Shown here in pieces: positions 24,717 to 32,231 of a DNA stretch of 41,492 nt. Numbering within the stretch: position 1 is the stretch's first letter; each line of letters opens with the position of its first letter. The notes below the pieces were generated by a model. It was not told the DNA's origin. It saw nothing but the letters and a program-made list of their open reading frames with translations, and searched no databases. Made by a program: the position numbers and the translations under genes. Origin of the DNA: an uncultured Clostridia bacterium (GTDB lineage Bacteria; Bacillota; Clostridia; Oscillospirales; Ruminococcaceae); assembly GCA_946545645.1 (NCBI GenBank), contig CAMNNQ010000184.1, positions 1-41,492 of the forward strand, given 5' to 3'.

Positions 24717-25192
24717 TTATCTCCCTCCTCCAGCATATTAACCAATATCTGTCTGAGGACAGTGTTGAGGCGGGCCTTATCCTCTTCGCTTATGCCCCTC
24801 ATCATTATATCGTCCAGCCTATGGCAGCGGCTGCGGATGAATTCATCCTGCTCCCTGCCCTTCTCTGTGATATAGACAAAAACCTTCCGCCTGTCGTTCA
24901 TATCTGTCTCGCGCCTTACCAGGCCGTCCTGCTCCATTTTCCCCAGGGCGGTGGAGACAGACGGAGTCGAGAGCTTGGCTCTTTTTGCCAGCTCGACCTG
25001 AGTTATCCCGTCCTGCTCGCAGAGGATACGGAACATCCTGCGGTAGCCGATGGAAAGCCCCTCCGAGTCGCAGTCGCGGCTCATCAGATGCCCGAAGAGC
25101 TTGGAGATATCGTTGATATACATCGAGGGCAGAGCGTCTTTGTTTTCCAGAAGGCGCTTATGCCGAGCCAGCTCCGGCGATATTTCTTTCAT
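24713..25192 (-). CDS. MarR-family transcriptional regulator
   Basis: 159 residues from the ATG at 25192, which follows a GAAGGGGG ribosome site. An upstream in-frame ATG at 25225 lies only about 12 nt from the predicted transcript start and has no ribosome site, so I reject it. The winged-helix core reads GITQVELAKRAKLSTPSVSTAL, then GLVRRETDMNDRRKVFVYIT, as in MarR/SlyA proteins. It probably represses its own operon with the two ABC genes and releases DNA on binding a small ligand. The operator candidates are at 25226-25259. Confidence 0.92.
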   Translation of the reverse strand: MKEISPELARHKRLLENKDALPSMYINDISKLFGHLMSRDCDSEGLSIGYRRMFRILCEQDGITQVELAKRAKLSTPSVSTALGKMEQDGLVRRETDMNDRRKVFVYITEKGREQDEFIRSRCHRLDDIMMRGISEEDKARLNTVLRQILVNMLEEGDN

Positions 25193-25225
25193 ATTATTTC
25201 CCCCTTCAAAAAATTCGTTAAGCAT

Positions 25226-25272
25226 CTAATTAGTTTCCTAATTATTATACACCTAATTATTTTGTTTGTCAA
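25226..25272 (-). promoter_or_regulatory. marR-ABC promoter with three TAATTA operator half-sites
   Basis: Minus strand TTGACA (25272-25267), 17 bp, TATAAT (25249-25244). CCTAATTA occurs at 25238-25245 and 25252-25259, 14 bp apart, over the -10 and the spacer; the palindrome CTAATTAG is at 25226-25233, just after the start point. This arrangement suits MarR autorepression. Confidence 0.8.
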
Positions 25273-25282
25273 GTGCCCTCAG

Positions 25283-25335
25283 AAAAAAGCAAAGCGGCAT
25301 ATCTCCCGTTCTCTGTCGGGGAGACACACCGCTTT
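25283..25335 (-). terminator. Terminator of the esterase-small protein unit
   Basis: AAAGCGG (25291-25297) pairs with CCGCTTT (25329-25335), with an inner TCTCCC/GGGAGA pairing. On the minus strand it is followed by GCTTTTTT. Confidence 0.8.
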
Positions 25336-25366
25336 ACAGCCGGATACAGCTATCCGCTTTGCCTGT

Positions 25367-25576
25367 TTATTCTTCAAAGGGTATACCGAAATGTGTAAGG
25401 ATATCCATCGCGGTCTTGGCGTTGAATCTGAGCTCATCGACTTCGTCCATGAACTGACATTCCTTCATCTCATCGTCGGTATACGGGTCTGAACACTTCC
25501 TTATATCCTCCCGGAGCTCTGCCAGAGTGTCGTCTGTCATCCACTTAGGCCTCTGAGGTACTGTATTCGTCTCCAT
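25367..25576 (-). CDS. Small acidic hypothetical protein
   Basis: 69 residues from the ATG at 25576, preceded by AGGTGGTGA; a GTG 12 nt upstream overlaps that ribosome site and is unlikely. The protein is acidic and helical-looking (DDTLAELREDIRKC, DDEMKECQFMDEVDELR), with no signal peptide or membrane helix. I do not recognise a family. It follows the esterase by 30 bp and shares its terminator, so it is the second gene of that transcript. Confidence 0.65.
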   Translation of the reverse strand: METNTVPQRPKWMTDDTLAELREDIRKCSDPYTDDEMKECQFMDEVDELRFNAKTAMDILTHFGIPFEE

Positions 25577-25606
25577 ATAGTTCACCACCTATTGATCTGT
25601 AAATTG

Positions 25607-26515
25607 TTATCTGAACATTTTGGGCATACCGTTGAACATAATCCTTCTGACGGTATGGACATCGTGATATCCGTTCTCGCAGATACATTCGTAGAGGTTG
25701 CCTTCTGCAAAGTTATCGCAGAAGACAAAGGTATCGGTCAGCGCAGACATAGCTTTTATCTGCGGAGTAAGGTTCGGCTCAGCGATATCCTTGTCGGCTG
25801 TCCCGGAATAGATATAGAAATCCCCGGCGGAAAAGCCGTTCTCTCTGACGCTGTCTGCCAGGAGCTTTGCCGTCGCCTCAGACTGCGAGCCGCCGCCCTT
25901 GACCTCCACTGCCCAGCAGTCGCCGCACATGGGGAGGAAATATCCGAAGAGATCGAGCCTGTTCATGAACACCGACCATGTTGTGACTCCGCCCATGGAG
26001 AAGCCGCCCATAGCTCTGTGGAAGCGGGAAGCTCTGAGAGCTTCGTCGGTAGTATCCTCAGCGAAGGTAGGATATTTCTTTTCAAAGAGGGGGATGATAT
26101 CGTTTGTGAGCTCAAGGTGGAAATCCAGGCAGTTCACAGCAGCATCGGAGCAGTATTCATTATAATATGACACAGCACAGATGATAAAGGGCTCGCATCT
26201 GCCCTCAGCCAGCATAGTATCGAGCATCCTTGTTATATCGCTGCCCTTGCCCTCGCCGCCGAGATACCATTCGGGGCTGTCGCTGCCGCCGTGCATAAGA
26301 TACAGCACATTGTATCTCACGGTGCGGTCGTTCTCATCAAAGCCTGCGGGCAGATACACCAGCGCAGATTTTTTATACCTCTTCCCGTCTCCGCTGCGGT
26401 GGTCGCAGGTCTCATAATCAAATCTCACAACGCTGCCGGCTGGCGCTTTGCTGCCGGAATAATCCGCAAGAGGGCTGCGGTAAGCGTTATCTTCAAAAGA
26501 TCTGTTCTCAGACAT
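25607..26515 (-). CDS. Esterase of the alpha/beta-hydrolase family, CE1/esterase D-like
   Basis: 302 residues from the ATG at 26515 behind AAGGAGG; the frame is open 17 codons further up without a better site. It has YNVLYLMHGGSDSPEWYLGG (oxyanion region) and the nucleophile elbow GGFSMGGVTTW, with a catalytic histidine likely in NGYHDVHTVRR. This resembles the catalytic module of feruloyl/acetyl xylan esterases. No signal peptide or dockerin is visible, so it appears intracellular and could act on imported esterified oligosaccharides. The hairpin at 26548-26569 upstream may attenuate read-through from tetR. Confidence 0.85.
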   Translation of the reverse strand: MSENRSFEDNAYRSPLADYSGSKAPAGSVVRFDYETCDHRSGDGKRYKKSALVYLPAGFDENDRTVRYNVLYLMHGGSDSPEWYLGGEGKGSDITRMLDTMLAEGRCEPFIICAVSYYNEYCSDAAVNCLDFHLELTNDIIPLFEKKYPTFAEDTTDEALRASRFHRAMGGFSMGGVTTWSVFMNRLDLFGYFLPMCGDCWAVEVKGGGSQSEATAKLLADSVRENGFSAGDFYIYSGTADKDIAEPNLTPQIKAMSALTDTFVFCDNFAEGNLYECICENGYHDVHTVRRIMFNGMPKMFR

Positions 26516-26539
26516 TTCTTTCCTCCTTAGAACCTGTTG

Positions 26540-26569
26540 CAAAACAAGGGGCGCACACTTATGCACCCC
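26540..26569 (-). terminator. Weak terminator or attenuator between tetR and the esterase
   Basis: On the minus strand GGGGTGCA/TGCGCCCC (one G-U pair) is followed by TTGTTTTG. A second hairpin CCGGCGG/CCGCCGG lies at 26631-26651. No clear separate promoter for the esterase is visible in the 180-bp gap. Confidence 0.5.
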
Positions 26570-26696
26570 CCGCTTTGTTCTCTCCCTTATTTTATTTTTT
26601 GGCTTTAACCTCTGACGGCCTTCTTTGCCCCCGGCGGCACCCCTCCGCCGGCGAAAAGCCGTTTGCGGTATATATTTAAGCGCAGGAAGCGCTTAT

Positions 26697-27320
26697 TTAC
26701 AAACTGACCAGCTCTGTAAAGAGCTTCTCCCTGTCGAAATCTCCGTCCTCAAAGCCGGGGATCTCTTTTATCGCCTTGCAGACAGCCAGGCTGACCTGAG
26801 TCATTATGGCGCTCTGGCGTTCATCGGAAAGATCGGAGCTGCCGGTGACTGTCATAGTCGCCAGGCCGGATGAAGCGAGCCAGAGGATCCTGTAATAGCA
26901 CTCCGCCTTTTTCTCATCCATGTTATAGATCCGCATGACGGCATCTTTTATCAGCCCGAAGGAATAATCGAAGGTCTCGCCGGAGCCTCCTTTGCCGGAA
27001 TAACCCGGTGTCAGGAAGATCAGCTTATAGAGCTCCTTCTCTTCCGCAGCGAAGCGCATATACTGGTGCCCGATACCGAGGAAAGGTATCTTCTCCTCAA
27101 AGCCCCGCAGGATATATTCCTTATATACCAGCCTTGCTGCCCGGAACACTTCCGTTTTCAAGGCTTCGATGCTGTCAAAATACGAGAATATCGGATGTGT
27201 CGAGACGCCGAGCATTCTGGCGATATTTCTGGCGGTAACGGAATCTATCCCGCCCTTTCGTGTCTGCTCCAGCGCCGCATCTATTATCTGTTCTTTGGTC
27301 ACTATATTTTTAGGCGGCAT
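26697..27320 (-). CDS. TetR-family transcriptional regulator
   Basis: 207 residues. The N-terminal helix-turn-helix reads IIDAALEQTRKGGIDSVTAR, then NIARMLGVSTHPIFSYFDSI, as in TetR/AcrR proteins. The C-terminal ligand domain is unassigned. ATG follows AAAGGAGCAGGGAA. A palindrome at its own transcription start suggests autorepression. The downstream esterase gene may belong to its regulon, being on the same strand with only a weak terminator between. Confidence 0.92.
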   Translation of the reverse strand: MPPKNIVTKEQIIDAALEQTRKGGIDSVTARNIARMLGVSTHPIFSYFDSIEALKTEVFRAARLVYKEYILRGFEEKIPFLGIGHQYMRFAAEEKELYKLIFLTPGYSGKGGSGETFDYSFGLIKDAVMRIYNMDEKKAECYYRILWLASSGLATMTVTGSSDLSDERQSAIMTQVSLAVCKAIKEIPGFEDGDFDREKLFTELVSL

Positions 27321-27353
27321 TTCCCTGCTCCTTTTATGCGTGACTTCCGTTCC

Positions 27354-27402
27354 GTAACACCTGTTACACGCATATTATATCATCGCAGCTCCGGCCTGTC
27401 AA
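27354..27402 (-). promoter_or_regulatory. tetR promoter with palindromic operator
   Basis: Minus strand TTGACA (27402-27397), 17 bp, TATAAT (27379-27374). GTAACA-CC-TGTTAC (27354-27367) lies at the predicted start point, well placed for repression. Confidence 0.8.
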
Positions 27403-27512
27403 TAGAATATCGTCAAGAACTTCCGCATCTCACCATTTATTTACAAAATCAGCAAATTCCGACAAACGCACCGCAATATTCGGTCAGTGAGGCGTCGCCT
27501 CGGGGTAAAGCC

Positions 27513-27552
27513 AAAAAACAGCCGCAGTGCGAGGGGACGAACTGCGGCTGTT
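27513..27552 (-). terminator. Terminator of the SGNH lipoprotein gene
   Basis: A 12-bp stem AACAGCCGCAGT/ACTGCGGCTGTT followed on the minus strand by TTTTTT (A run 27513-27518). Confidence 0.9.
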
Positions 27553-27562
27553 ATCACCGGGA

Positions 27563-29026
27563 TCAGAGCTTAGCCTGAAGGGACGATTTGAATGCGCCGT
27601 CCTCCAGCTTATCGACAGCCGCTTGTGCAGCAGCCTTAGCCGCATCTGTGCCGCTCTCTTCATAGGTCAGGACAGCGTCCTCGGCGCGGTGCTCGGCCAG
27701 GAGCTGAGCTGTGATGACCTCTCTTAGCTTCTTGACCCAGAGCTCATAAGCATCGGTGTTCAGGTGAACATAGTGGTCTGAGGTATATTCCTCGGCGAGA
27801 CCGCCCTGCGGGTTCTTGAGCATAGTCGTGATGTCGATAAAATTGACATCCGGTTTCTCAGCGCAGTACTGCTGCATGAGCTCATTGAAGCGGTCAACTT
27901 CGGCGTTGTCGAGAACGCTGTCGATCATAACGGGAGTCAGGGTCTCGTAATATACGACAACATTGGGCGAGAGCTCTTTGATACCGTCGATCATCTCGGT
28001 GCAGAGCTCTGCGCAGCGGTCTCCGCCCGCAAAGATATCGTTGGTGCCGATATTGAGGAAGACATATTTCTTCCCGCACTTCTTGATATGCTCCTTAACA
28101 GGAGCGGCAACGCCCTCATAGAGGAGCTGGTAATCATCGCCGTTCATACCGGAATCGTTGAAGAGCCCATAGCAGTCGCGGCTGAGCATCAGCGGATCGC
28201 CCATATATCCCTCGCCGAAGCTGTTGAAGTAATATCTCATGCCCTCTCCGATGGAGCTGCCGACGAATACCGCCTCAGAGAAGAAGCTGTCCAGCTCTTC
28301 GTCGGAGATAGCGGCGGTCTCGGCGCCGGACACGATAACAGTCGTCTTCTGGCAGAGCTGCTTGCCGCCGGCTGTAAGAGTCGCGGTTATCTCTGCCTGG
28401 CCGTCGGCCTTGGCAGTGATCTTTCCGTCGGCGGAGACAGACACCACATTCTCGTCTGAGGATGCGAAATCAGCTTTTTCCGCGCCGGAAACAACAACTG
28501 TGCTCTCCTCGCCGGGCTTCATAGCCTTTGTCAGCACAACAGACGGGAGATCTCCTGCGGCTGCCTGTGCAGGCTTGACGGGCTGGGGGCTCTTATCGAA
28601 GCGGGAGATCTTTACTTCTACAGCCAGCTTGGCTGTGCTGACGGTCTTGCTGTCTCCGTCCTTGAAATCGACTGTAACTTCTGCGCTGCCGGCTTTCTTG
28701 GCGTTAACGGTATTCCCGCTGACCTCGGCAACAGCATCGTCAGAGCTTCTGATCTCCGGGGTAAGGCCGTTGGCATTGGAAAACTCCAGCGGCAGAGCCT
28801 CGCCCTTATACATCGTTACGGATTGTGTAACGGACACTCCGGCTTCCTCGGCAGGCTTTTCGCCGTTATCGCCGCTGTTCTGTGCATCTGATCCTGTTCC
28901 TGGAACATTGGAATGGACGTTCTGCCCGGTAATGACAGTCAGGCCGGAATTGTCGATAGTGTTCCCGCAGCCGCAGAGCAGCAGAGCGCAGAGCGCCACG
29001 ACCGCAGTTTTTGATCTCAGTGACAT
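27563..29026 (-). CDS. Lipoprotein with Ig-like domains and an SGNH hydrolase domain
   Basis: 487 residues from the ATG at 29026; an ATG four codons upstream directly abuts AAGGAG and is not usable. A signal peptide with lipobox LLCGC places lipidated C20 at the mature N-terminus. Two bacterial Ig-like (Big_2-type) segments follow at about 65-145 and 160-240. A SGNH/GDSL hydrolase follows, with block I FVGSSIGEG, block III GTND and block V DHYVHLN. It is probably surface-anchored and removes acyl or acetyl groups from polysaccharide or peptidoglycan. It follows icd by about 54 bp, with a small GGGGCG/CGCCCC hairpin between, and may be cotranscribed. Confidence 0.85.
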   Translation of the reverse strand: MSLRSKTAVVALCALLLCGCGNTIDNSGLTVITGQNVHSNVPGTGSDAQNSGDNGEKPAEEAGVSVTQSVTMYKGEALPLEFSNANGLTPEIRSSDDAVAEVSGNTVNAKKAGSAEVTVDFKDGDSKTVSTAKLAVEVKISRFDKSPQPVKPAQAAAGDLPSVVLTKAMKPGEESTVVVSGAEKADFASSDENVVSVSADGKITAKADGQAEITATLTAGGKQLCQKTTVIVSGAETAAISDEELDSFFSEAVFVGSSIGEGMRYYFNSFGEGYMGDPLMLSRDCYGLFNDSGMNGDDYQLLYEGVAAPVKEHIKKCGKKYVFLNIGTNDIFAGGDRCAELCTEMIDGIKELSPNVVVYYETLTPVMIDSVLDNAEVDRFNELMQQYCAEKPDVNFIDITTMLKNPQGGLAEEYTSDHYVHLNTDAYELWVKKLREVITAQLLAEHRAEDAVLTYEESGTDAAKAAAQAAVDKLEDGAFKSSLQAKL

Positions 29027-29080
29027 TTTTTCATACATCTCCTTAAATAATCAGGGGCGATCCCGCCCCGGCGGCATATA

Positions 29081-30289
29081 TCAGAGCAGCTTTTTAAGGC
29101 GCTCATCGACAGCATAAAGGAAATCCTCGGTGTTGACCTTTTTCTTGTTCTCCAGCTTGGAGAGAAGGTAGAGGTCTCCGGTCATAACGCCGTCCTCGAT
29201 AGTCTGGATAGTTGCCTTCTCAAGCTTGTCGGCAAAGGCGATGAGCTCGGGGAGCTGATCCAGCTCGCCGCGCTTTCTGAGGGCGCCTGTCCATGCGAAC
29301 AGTGTCGCAACAGAGTTGGTAGAGGTCTCCTCTCCCTTGAGGTGCTTGTAATAATGGCGCTGAACGGTGCCGTGAGCTGCCTCATACTCATAAACTCCGT
29401 CGGGAGAAACGAGAACAGATGTCATCATAGCGAGGGAGCCGTAGGCTGTTGCAACCATATCGCTCATAACGTCTCCGTCATAGTTCTTGCAGGCCCAGAT
29501 ATAGCCGCCGTTGGAGCGGATAACACGGGCAACTGCGTCGTCGATGAGGGTATAGAAATACTCGATGCCCGCAGCTTCAAACTTAGCCTTGTAATCCTTC
29601 TCAAAGACCTCAGCGAAGATATCCTTGAAGGTGTGGTCATATTTCTTGGAGATAGTGTCCTTGGTAGCGAACCATACGTCCTGTTTTACATCCAGCGCGA
29701 AGTTGAATACGCTCCTTGCAAAGGATTCGATAGACTTTGACTTGTTGTGTACGCCCTGTATAACGCCGTCGCACTCGAAATTATAGATAGTTTCCCTGCT
29801 CTCGTTGCCGTCCTTGTCTGTCAGGACGAGCTCAGCCCTGGAGCCTGCGGGGCACTTCATCTCAACGTTCTTGTAAACATCGCCGTAAGCGTGACGGGCG
29901 ATGGTGATAGGCTTTGTCCAGGTAGGGATATAGGGGGTTATGCCCTTAACGAGGATGGGGGTCCTGAAAACAGTGCCGTCCAGGATAGCACGGATGGTGC
30001 CGTTGGGAGATTTCCACATTTCCTTGAGGTTATACTCAGGCATACGGGCAGCGTTGGGGGTTATTGTCGCACACTTTACGGCGACACCGTATTTCTTCGT
30101 AGCGTTTGCCGAGTCAACGGTGACCTGGTCGTCGGTCTCGTTTCTGTGTACTAGCCCCAGGTCATAATACTCTGTTTTAAGGTCGATATACGGCAGGAGC
30201 AGGATATCCTTGATCTCCTTCCATATTATCCTTGTCATTTCGTCGCCGTCCATCTCGACGAGGGGTGTTTTCATCTGTATCTTTGCCAT
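29081..30289 (-). CDS. icd: NADP-dependent isocitrate dehydrogenase
   Basis: 402 residues from the ATG at 30289, 8 nt behind GGAGG; the frame is open five codons upstream without a ribosome site. The sequence ([66 protein letters not shown]) is the eukaryote-like homodimeric type II IDH. It oxidises isocitrate to 2-oxoglutarate with NADP. With the aconitase upstream it supplies the oxidative branch toward glutamate; no citrate synthase is in view. The two membrane proteins between acn and icd break an otherwise logical pair. Confidence 0.96.
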   Translation of the reverse strand: MAKIQMKTPLVEMDGDEMTRIIWKEIKDILLLPYIDLKTEYYDLGLVHRNETDDQVTVDSANATKKYGVAVKCATITPNAARMPEYNLKEMWKSPNGTIRAILDGTVFRTPILVKGITPYIPTWTKPITIARHAYGDVYKNVEMKCPAGSRAELVLTDKDGNESRETIYNFECDGVIQGVHNKSKSIESFARSVFNFALDVKQDVWFATKDTISKKYDHTFKDIFAEVFEKDYKAKFEAAGIEYFYTLIDDAVARVIRSNGGYIWACKNYDGDVMSDMVATAYGSLAMMTSVLVSPDGVYEYEAAHGTVQRHYYKHLKGEETSTNSVATLFAWTGALRKRGELDQLPELIAFADKLEKATIQTIEDGVMTGDLYLLSKLENKKKVNTEDFLYAVDERLKKLL

Positions 30290-30395
30290 TGATCTATCCT
30301 CCAATATAATAATTATTGACTGTATATCCCATTAACCGGAAGCTCATATAAGGAGAGAGCATTTTGTGCCTGTAATAAGGAAACGGCTTATGCTG

Positions 30396-31244
30396 TCACC
30401 TTAAGACAAATAATTCCAATATCACGCCGATAATGATCGCCGCTATCGAAAAGAGCGCTTCCTTCCAGCTCAGTTTTATTGCCTCGCTCATTGAAGATGC
30501 GTTTGAGATCCGCCTGTTTACCACTGCGAAGATAAAACCCATAACTGCCGCAGCGATGAATACAAGGGCAAGATCTTTGATTTTAAAAACGTACCTGTTG
30601 AGCAATCCCATGATCCCGGCGCCGACCACAAGCCCGCCGAAATAGGCGAAGAAGGAAGTAACCTTTTCGTGAAAATCTTCTATCCCGAGGAACCCGCCGA
30701 TCATATCCTCCGCGGCATCGTAGGCGCGGTAACGTATCTCGCGGCTTTTCCTGTGGCCGGAGACAGCCCTGTAATGGCGATCCTCTTCTGCCTTTGCGGC
30801 TTCCTGCTCCAGTTTTCTGTCGATCATCGCTCTTGCATACAGGAGCCTCTGATCTACTGCCTGGGATGAACTCGGGGTGTCTTCGCCGGGCATCATATTT
30901 TCGAGGCGGGGGCCATCCTGCTGCCGGGAGGCGCTTTCGGACTGTTCTTTTGCGGCCTTTGCTTTTTCTGCCTGCTTTGCGGCAGCATCGCTGTTGAAGA
31001 AGTCGGAGAAATCCTCCTCCGGCTGCTTTTTCTTTTTCGGAGAAGGCATCCCGAAGATATCGTCGGCGCTCATGCCGGCAAATCGCTTTTCGTACTCTTC
31101 GCGCTTGAGCTCGGCAGCGGACTTGGATGCACGTTCACGCTCCTGCTGCTTCCGCTCGTTCTCCTGCCTGAGAAACTCCTTTGCGTTCTCGCCGGAATAA
31201 ACGTCGTAGTCGAAATTGCCTGAGGTAATGTTCATGTTATCCAT
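30396..31244 (-). CDS. Membrane protein with FDYD-VYSG motif, paralogue 1
   Basis: 282 residues, no known family recognised. The N-terminus carries ITSGNFDYDVYSG, then a charged, probably coiled-coil stretch (FLRQENERKQQERERASKS), the segment EEYEKRFAGMSADDIFGMP, an acidic DFSDFF, and LENMMPGEDTPSS. The C-terminal 85 or so residues contain three predicted membrane helices (FFAYFGGLVVGAGIMGLL, LALVFIAAAVMGFIFAVV, ALFSIAAIIIGVILELFVL). There is no signal peptide, so the charged part is likely cytoplasmic. ATG follows GGAGGGG. It lies 30 bp behind its paralogue in the same operon, between aconitase and icd. Confidence 0.75.
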   Translation of the reverse strand: MDNMNITSGNFDYDVYSGENAKEFLRQENERKQQERERASKSAAELKREEYEKRFAGMSADDIFGMPSPKKKKQPEEDFSDFFNSDAAAKQAEKAKAAKEQSESASRQQDGPRLENMMPGEDTPSSSQAVDQRLLYARAMIDRKLEQEAAKAEEDRHYRAVSGHRKSREIRYRAYDAAEDMIGGFLGIEDFHEKVTSFFAYFGGLVVGAGIMGLLNRYVFKIKDLALVFIAAAVMGFIFAVVNRRISNASSMSEAIKLSWKEALFSIAAIIIGVILELFVLR

Positions 31245-31274
31245 ATTATCCCCTCCGGATAAACGACGGGAGCT

Positions 31275-32153
31275 TTACATGGCAAGCTTGATCATGATTG
31301 CTGCTATCAATGCTATGAACACACCTGCTATCTCTAATTTACATTCCGGTATCGTTTGGCCGATAGGTATTTTTTCAAGGCCGTTGTGCTTTATTACCGC
31401 GCCGAGGAAACCGCCTACCGCGCCGCAGACCAGCAGGAACGGGAGCGGGAAGCTGAACAGATATTTCTTTGCCGCATATCCAAGGCCGGCGCCTACGGCG
31501 AACCAGACCAGATACCACATGACGGCCTTATCGACCTCGCTGTATTCCCCGTATGAGTGATATCTTCCGGTGGTGAGGCCGGTCATAAGCCTCAGCTCGG
31601 GGGAAGGTCCGAAAAAACGCCTTCTGCGGCGTGATCTGTACTCCTCGTCGGCAAACTCGCGGCGCATCCTCTGGCGTGCCATCATTTCTGCCGCCGTCTG
31701 TATCCCCGCAGTATATTTTTCGTCCTCCGGGGGCGGGGAGCTGGGAGTGTCTTCTCCCGGCATCATATTTTCCACTCTTACCTCCGACTCAGGCTGACGC
31801 TTTTTCCGGGCTTCTTTGTCGGCCTGACGCTTTGCGGCGTCATCGTCGAAGAAATCGGAGAAATCCGTCTCGGGATCTTTTTTTTCGGGCATACCGAAAA
31901 GCTCGTCGGCGCTCATACCGGCGAACCGCTTTTCGTACTCCTCGCGCCGGCGCTCTGCGGAAGACTTACTTGCCTGCCTGCGCTCCTCCTGCAAGCGCTC
32001 GTTCTCCTTCCGGAGATAATCCATGGCGCTGCTGCCGGAATAGACATCGTAATCGAAATCCTGCGAAGTGATATTACTGTCTCCGGCGTCTGAGCTCCCG
32101 CCGGAGTATATGTCATAGTCGAAGTTGCCGGATGTTATCTTATTGTCGTCCAT
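31275..32153 (-). CDS. Membrane protein with two FDYD-[VI]YSG motifs, paralogue 2
   Basis: 292 residues, clearly paralogous to the gene at 30396-31244. The N-terminal motif occurs twice (KITSGNFDYDIYSG and NITSQDFDYDVYSG). It shares the coiled-coil segment LRKENERLQEERRQASKS, EEYEKRFAGMSADELFGMP, DFSDFF and VENMMPGEDTPSS, followed by an arginine-rich patch (RSRRRRRFF) and three C-terminal membrane helices. GAGGGAA ribosome site. The soluble part is better conserved between the two proteins than the membrane part, which hints that the repeated short motifs bind a common partner. Function unknown. Confidence 0.75.
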   Translation of the reverse strand: MDDNKITSGNFDYDIYSGGSSDAGDSNITSQDFDYDVYSGSSAMDYLRKENERLQEERRQASKSSAERRREEYEKRFAGMSADELFGMPEKKDPETDFSDFFDDDAAKRQADKEARKKRQPESEVRVENMMPGEDTPSSPPPEDEKYTAGIQTAAEMMARQRMRREFADEEYRSRRRRRFFGPSPELRLMTGLTTGRYHSYGEYSEVDKAVMWYLVWFAVGAGLGYAAKKYLFSFPLPFLLVCGAVGGFLGAVIKHNGLEKIPIGQTIPECKLEIAGVFIALIAAIMIKLAM

Positions 32154-32191
32154 ATCTGTTCCCTCATATATCTGCTATCTGCGGCCGATAC

Positions 32192-32219
32192 AGCCGCCTT
32201 CAGCGGAGCAGAGGCGGCT
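32192..32219 (-). promoter_or_regulatory. Hairpin between aconitase and the membrane-protein genes
   Basis: AGCCGCCT and AGGCGGCT flank twelve bases. No T run follows, so it may stabilise or attenuate the message rather than end it. Confidence 0.4.
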
Positions 32220-32231
32220 CCCGGTCATTGA

